Under the pieces are notes generated by a model. It made no database searches, had not been told where the DNA came from, and worked only from the letters and a program-made list of their open reading frames with translations. From positions 1 to 34,321 of the forward strand of contig NZ_BCRS01000054.1 in NCBI RefSeq assembly GCF_001552715.1: DNA of 34,321 nt, in the 5' to 3' direction. How positions within the stretch are numbered: position 1 is the first letter of the stretch; each line of letters opens with the position of its first letter. This DNA is from Mycolicibacterium vaccae NBRC 14118 = CIP 105934. GTDB taxonomy: Bacteria; Actinomycetota; Actinomycetes; Mycobacteriales; Mycobacteriaceae. Of this stretch, positions 31,981 through 34,321 are shown one piece after another. A program made the translations under genes and the position numbers.

Positions 31981-33540
31981 TCAGTTCGGGCGGGTCCGGT
32001 GTTCGACCACCAGGTAGTCCCCGCTGCACAGGACGCTGCCTGCGGTACCGGCCAGGATCTCCTCGGGCACATCGCCGACCGCATGCCCGAGGGTGTCGAT
32101 GAAGTAGAACTCGTTGGGTGAGCCTGTTTCGTAGCTCGCCTGCTTGGCTGTCAGTTGCCCGTCGGTGGCGAGCCAGATCAGCGCGGCGTTGTTGGAGATG
32201 CGGGCGGCGGCCGGCGCGTCCGCGATGCGCGCCAAACAGTCGTGGTCCTGGCCGCCCAGCTGTATCGCGCCGAGGTCTCCTTCGCGGTCCGCCCGCACCA
32301 AATCTGTTGTGACGACAAGCACCAGGCCCGCCAGCCATGCCACCATGACGATCTTCCCGCCGAGTCGGCCGGCACGGAGGACACCGGACGGCCGTCCGGT
32401 GCCGGCCGCGACAACGTAGGTGTAGACCAGCCACAGCACCGCAACGGGCAGGACCGGCAGCAGGAATCGTGGAGAGATCGGGTCTACCAGGGTGGTGACC
32501 GCTCTCCAGTAGAGAATCGCTGCGTACACGCCGATCCCGCTCCATGCCCATACGGTGAAACGCCGGTAGGCCGCGTCGTCGGCGTGCCAGGCCGCGCGGG
32601 CCAATCGCAGCGCCAGCAGAGTCAGCACGAGGGCCAGTACCGCGCCGGCAACAACCTCGTAGCGGAACAGCGGGAAGTGCCACCGGGCGACGAGCAGCTG
32701 CCAGAACGTCGCCGCCGAGAACATCACCGTCTTGCGGAGCACGTCGACCTGCGGAACCAGCCCGCCGGTCGCGGTGCCCGCTGTCACGAGGTTGACCAGC
32801 ATCGCGCTCACCGTCCCGGCGACACCGCCGACGATCGGCGCCACGGCACGGCGCCCCAGCACGCGGGCGCCTTGGTCACGGAGAACCAGAAGCACGACCG
32901 CGCCGACGGCCAGTCCGAGGGGTGCGGCCACGCCGATGAAACGGATGTTCGGCAGTAGGAATGCGGCCGCCACGCCCATTGCCAGATCGCTTCGCCGCGG
33001 CGGCTCTTGCGTGAGAAGACACCCGACCACCACGTGGTAGAAGAACGCCAGCACCAGGAAGGTGAACAGCATTTCCGACTCCAACAGCGGAGTGGAATCC
33101 ACCACCACCGGGCTGGCCAGCACGGCCGCCGCCCCGACCAGGTACGCACCGGACGGCCGATACGCGTCCAGCCGCCGGGCGATGAGCACCACATACGTTG
33201 CCACCCCGGCCAGCGCCCCCAGTTGCAGGACGAACCCGAGGTCGACCATTGCCCGCGCGTTGGCGCCGAGGGTGGCTAGCGCGGCCGGGTAGCCGTAGGG
33301 CCAGAGGCCGCTGGCGGCACCGCTCCAGTGGGTGAACTCGGACTGGCGCAAACCTTCTGCCATCGACAGGTACGACACCCCGTCGACGGTCGCCGCGGCG
33401 CCATGCACGACCACGTCCAGCGCAACCAGCGAGATCACTGCGACGAGGAGTAACCGGACAGCAACATCGCTCCGATAGCCCTGGCCGACCGGCACCGGAG
33501 CCGGGTATACCCGTAAGGACCGTCTGACAGGCGACTTCAT
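31981..33540 (-). CDS. Polytopic membrane protein, glycosyltransferase (GT-C)-like
   Basis: 519 residues from ATG 33540. About ten to twelve hydrophobic segments are visible: near 27–45, 80–115, 134–150, 158–175, 190–220, 235–258, 300–322, 343–362, 378–396 and 410–428. They are followed by a periplasmic-type C-terminal domain of about 90 residues (GQDHDCLARIADAPAAARISNNAALIWLATDGQL) with two Cys (DHDC and VLCSGDY) that may form a disulphide. The first loop has DGVSYLSMAEGLRQ and an acidic LLESE motif further on, resembling polyprenyl-phosphate-sugar GT-C enzymes in which an acidic pair in the first loop is catalytic. The substrate cannot be named. It is convergent with the ltp operon and is probably unrelated to it. 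Confidence 0.72.
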   Translation of the reverse strand: MKSPVRRSLRVYPAPVPVGQGYRSDVAVRLLLVAVISLVALDVVVHGAAATVDGVSYLSMAEGLRQSEFTHWSGAASGLWPYGYPAALATLGANARAMVDLGFVLQLGALAGVATYVVLIARRLDAYRPSGAYLVGAAAVLASPVVVDSTPLLESEMLFTFLVLAFFYHVVVGCLLTQEPPRRSDLAMGVAAAFLLPNIRFIGVAAPLGLAVGAVVLLVLRDQGARVLGRRAVAPIVGGVAGTVSAMLVNLVTAGTATGGLVPQVDVLRKTVMFSAATFWQLLVARWHFPLFRYEVVAGAVLALVLTLLALRLARAAWHADDAAYRRFTVWAWSGIGVYAAILYWRAVTTLVDPISPRFLLPVLPVAVLWLVYTYVVAAGTGRPSGVLRAGRLGGKIVMVAWLAGLVLVVTTDLVRADREGDLGAIQLGGQDHDCLARIADAPAAARISNNAALIWLATDGQLTAKQASYETGSPNEFYFIDTLGHAVGDVPEEILAGTAGSVLCSGDYLVVEHRTRPN

Positions 33541-33541
33541 G

Positions 33542-33554
33542 GTGCATTATGCAC
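33542..33554. promoter_or_regulatory. Perfect 13-bp palindrome upstream of the membrane-protein gene
   Basis: GTGCATTATGCAC is an exact palindrome around a central T and ends one base before the ATG (33540) on the minus strand. It could be an operator overlapping the ribosome-binding region. The surrounding 33541–33660 stretch is clearly more AT-rich than the coding parts. Confidence 0.35.
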
Positions 33555-33674
33555 ACATTGCTGTACTCGCTGCAGCAAACTTCCCATAGCCCGAATCGTT
33601 GATGTTTGAGCAGTTAAGGACTCTTTTCCCGCATTCAAACACCCGACCAGGCCTCACCAGCACCTGTCCATGAC

Positions 33675-33691
33675 TTCGCTGTGTCAGCGAA
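33675..33691. repeat. Perfect 7-bp inverted repeat in the tetR–membrane-protein gap
   Basis: TTCGCTG TGT CAGCGAA: seven-base arms with a three-base loop. On the minus strand it sits directly downstream of TATTTT (33703–33698), a possible -10, so the repeat would fall at the transcription start. Read on the plus strand it is followed by ATAAAAT. It could be an operator or a hairpin leader; the sequence does not decide. Confidence 0.4.
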
Positions 33692-33727
33692 CTCGATAAA
33701 ATACGGGGCCGCCGCCGGGCACCGCCG

Positions 33728-33741
33728 GGCCGCAAGCGGCC
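33728..33741 (-). terminator. GC hairpin after the TetR gene
   Basis: GGCCGCAAGCGGCC is a self-complementary stem about 65 bases after the TetR stop on the minus strand. A T-rich stretch (TATTTTAT) comes only 25 bases later, so it is a weak candidate terminator. Confidence 0.3.
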
Positions 33742-33807
33742 GTCCACGGCGCACGGGTTTGCCATCAGATCGCATGCCGACAAGTGAGAAGAGAGGGACG
33801 GACGACG

Positions 33808-34321
33808 CTACGGAAGGCAGCCTCGCCAGACCGTCTGCACCAACCGGGTGATCGCGTCGCCGTCGAGCGGCGACATCCCCGCCACCAACCGGTAGTACGG
33901 CGGCGACACCAGTGCGTCGACGGTGACCTCGACGTCGACGTCGGCGCGCAGCTCCCCGCGGGCGACCGCCTCGTGCAGGGTGGCCGCGACCGCGGCCCGG
34001 CGCGGCAGGATCCACTGGTCCAGAAGCGCCCGCTCGATCGCGGGGTCCGACGGCGACGCGGCGATCACGTTGCGCAGCACCGGTCCGGTCGCGGGGTCGG
34101 CCAGCAGCGCGTTGAGCGCGACGACGTGGTGGGTGACGGCCTCGACCGACGTGCTGCCCGGCGGCCGGGTGATGGACTCGCGCACCGCCTCGAGCAGCCC
34201 CTCCAACACGATCGCCGCAGCTGACGGCCACCACTTGTAGATCGTCGTGCGGCTGACCGCGGCGCGTCTGGCGATCGCGTCCACCGTCGCCGCGGCGGGC
34301 CCACCGGCGAGCGCCAGGTCA
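33808..34321 (-). CDS. TetR-family regulator (5' end outside window)
   Basis: The frame is open from the right edge to the TAG at 33808, 171 visible codons; the start is beyond the window. The N-terminal helix-turn-helix is visible: DLALAGGPAAATVDAIARRAAVSRTTIYKWWPSAAAIVLEGL in outline. The recognition helix VSRTTIYKWW is of the type common in TetR proteins with an actinobacterial PF16859-type C-terminal domain (VVALNALLADPATGPVLRNVIAAS, LVSPPYYRLV). An internal GTG (34284) would cut the HTH in half and is not a plausible start. Target unknown; it lies upstream of the membrane-protein gene on the same strand, 267 bases away. It is not recognisable as KstR. Confidence 0.85.
   Translation of the reverse strand, partial: DLALAGGPAAATVDAIARRAAVSRTTIYKWWPSAAAIVLEGLLEAVRESITRPPGSTSVEAVTHHVVALNALLADPATGPVLRNVIAASPSDPAIERALLDQWILPRRAAVAATLHEAVARGELRADVDVEVTVDALVSPPYYRLVAGMSPLDGDAITRLVQTVWRGCLP

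Noticed and set aside
31043..32683. Long open frame on the minus strand crossing the LLM/membrane-protein junction
   Set aside because: It runs antisense to the LLM gene and out of frame with the membrane protein, both of which are recognisable; the composition is that of a high-GC shadow.
33547..33783. Possible 78-residue gene between the TetR and membrane-protein genes
   Set aside because: No ribosome site and no recognisable features; it spans the hairpins and palindromes of an apparent regulatory gap.
33808..34321. TetR gene considered as kstR
   Set aside because: KstR is normally encoded far from this block, and nothing in the visible part resembles KstR specifically; no KstR box is near it.

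Overview
The window is high-GC actinobacterial chromosome carrying the mce4 / sterol side-chain region. Gene content, near-complete collinearity with the M. tuberculosis Rv3494c–Rv3523 block and KstR-type operators point to a mycobacterium. It is probably a fast-growing environmental (Mycolicibacterium-type) species, because it carries extra sterol genes where M. tuberculosis has PE_PGRS genes. The species is inference. No tRNA, rRNA, CRISPR or insertion sequence was seen, and no gene-free stretch exceeds 300 bases.

Layout. (1) 1–8919, minus strand: the mce4 sterol importer yrbE4A-yrbE4B-mce4A-B-C-D-E(lprN)-F. Stop and start codons overlap at nearly every junction; mce4F runs off the left edge. 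(2) 8920–10282, minus: a two-box KstR control region, then hsd4A and the ferredoxin gene fdxD. (3) 10461–18635, plus: fadE26-fadE27-fadD17 followed by three extra coupled genes, a second FadD17-like ligase, a KstD-type 3-ketosteroid dehydrogenase and a KshA-type Rieske oxygenase. (4) 18663–19708: an AraC regulator convergently overlapping a VOC protein. (5) 19769–22542, minus: fadD19 with a coupled nitronate-monooxygenase-like flavoprotein. (6) 22611–24638: echA19, then a divergent azoreductase/MarR pair bracketed by two copies of a 65-bp palindrome. (7) 24729–26665, minus: an Rv3519-like gene and cyp142 behind their own non-KstR palindromes. (8) 26723–31960: a divergent unit with one F420-type oxidoreductase on the minus strand, and on the plus strand a tandem-DUF35 protein, ltp4, ltp3 and a second F420-type oxidoreductase. 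(9) 31981–34321, minus: a polytopic membrane protein and a TetR regulator cut by the right edge, apparently outside the sterol programme.

How it works together. Mce4 imports sterol. CYP142 oxidises C26. FadD19 and the FadD17 proteins make CoA thioesters. FadE26/FadE27, EchA19 and Hsd4A run beta-oxidation. Ltp3/Ltp4 with the DUF35 protein are the known set for C24-branched (plant) sterol side chains. The added KstD/KshA pair would supply ring opening from inside the side-chain operon. Five KstR-type boxes (consensus TnnAACnnGTTnnA) sit at the promoters of regions 1/2, 3, 5/6 and 8, making most of the window one regulon. Regions 4, 7, 9 and the azoreductase/MarR pair have no such box.
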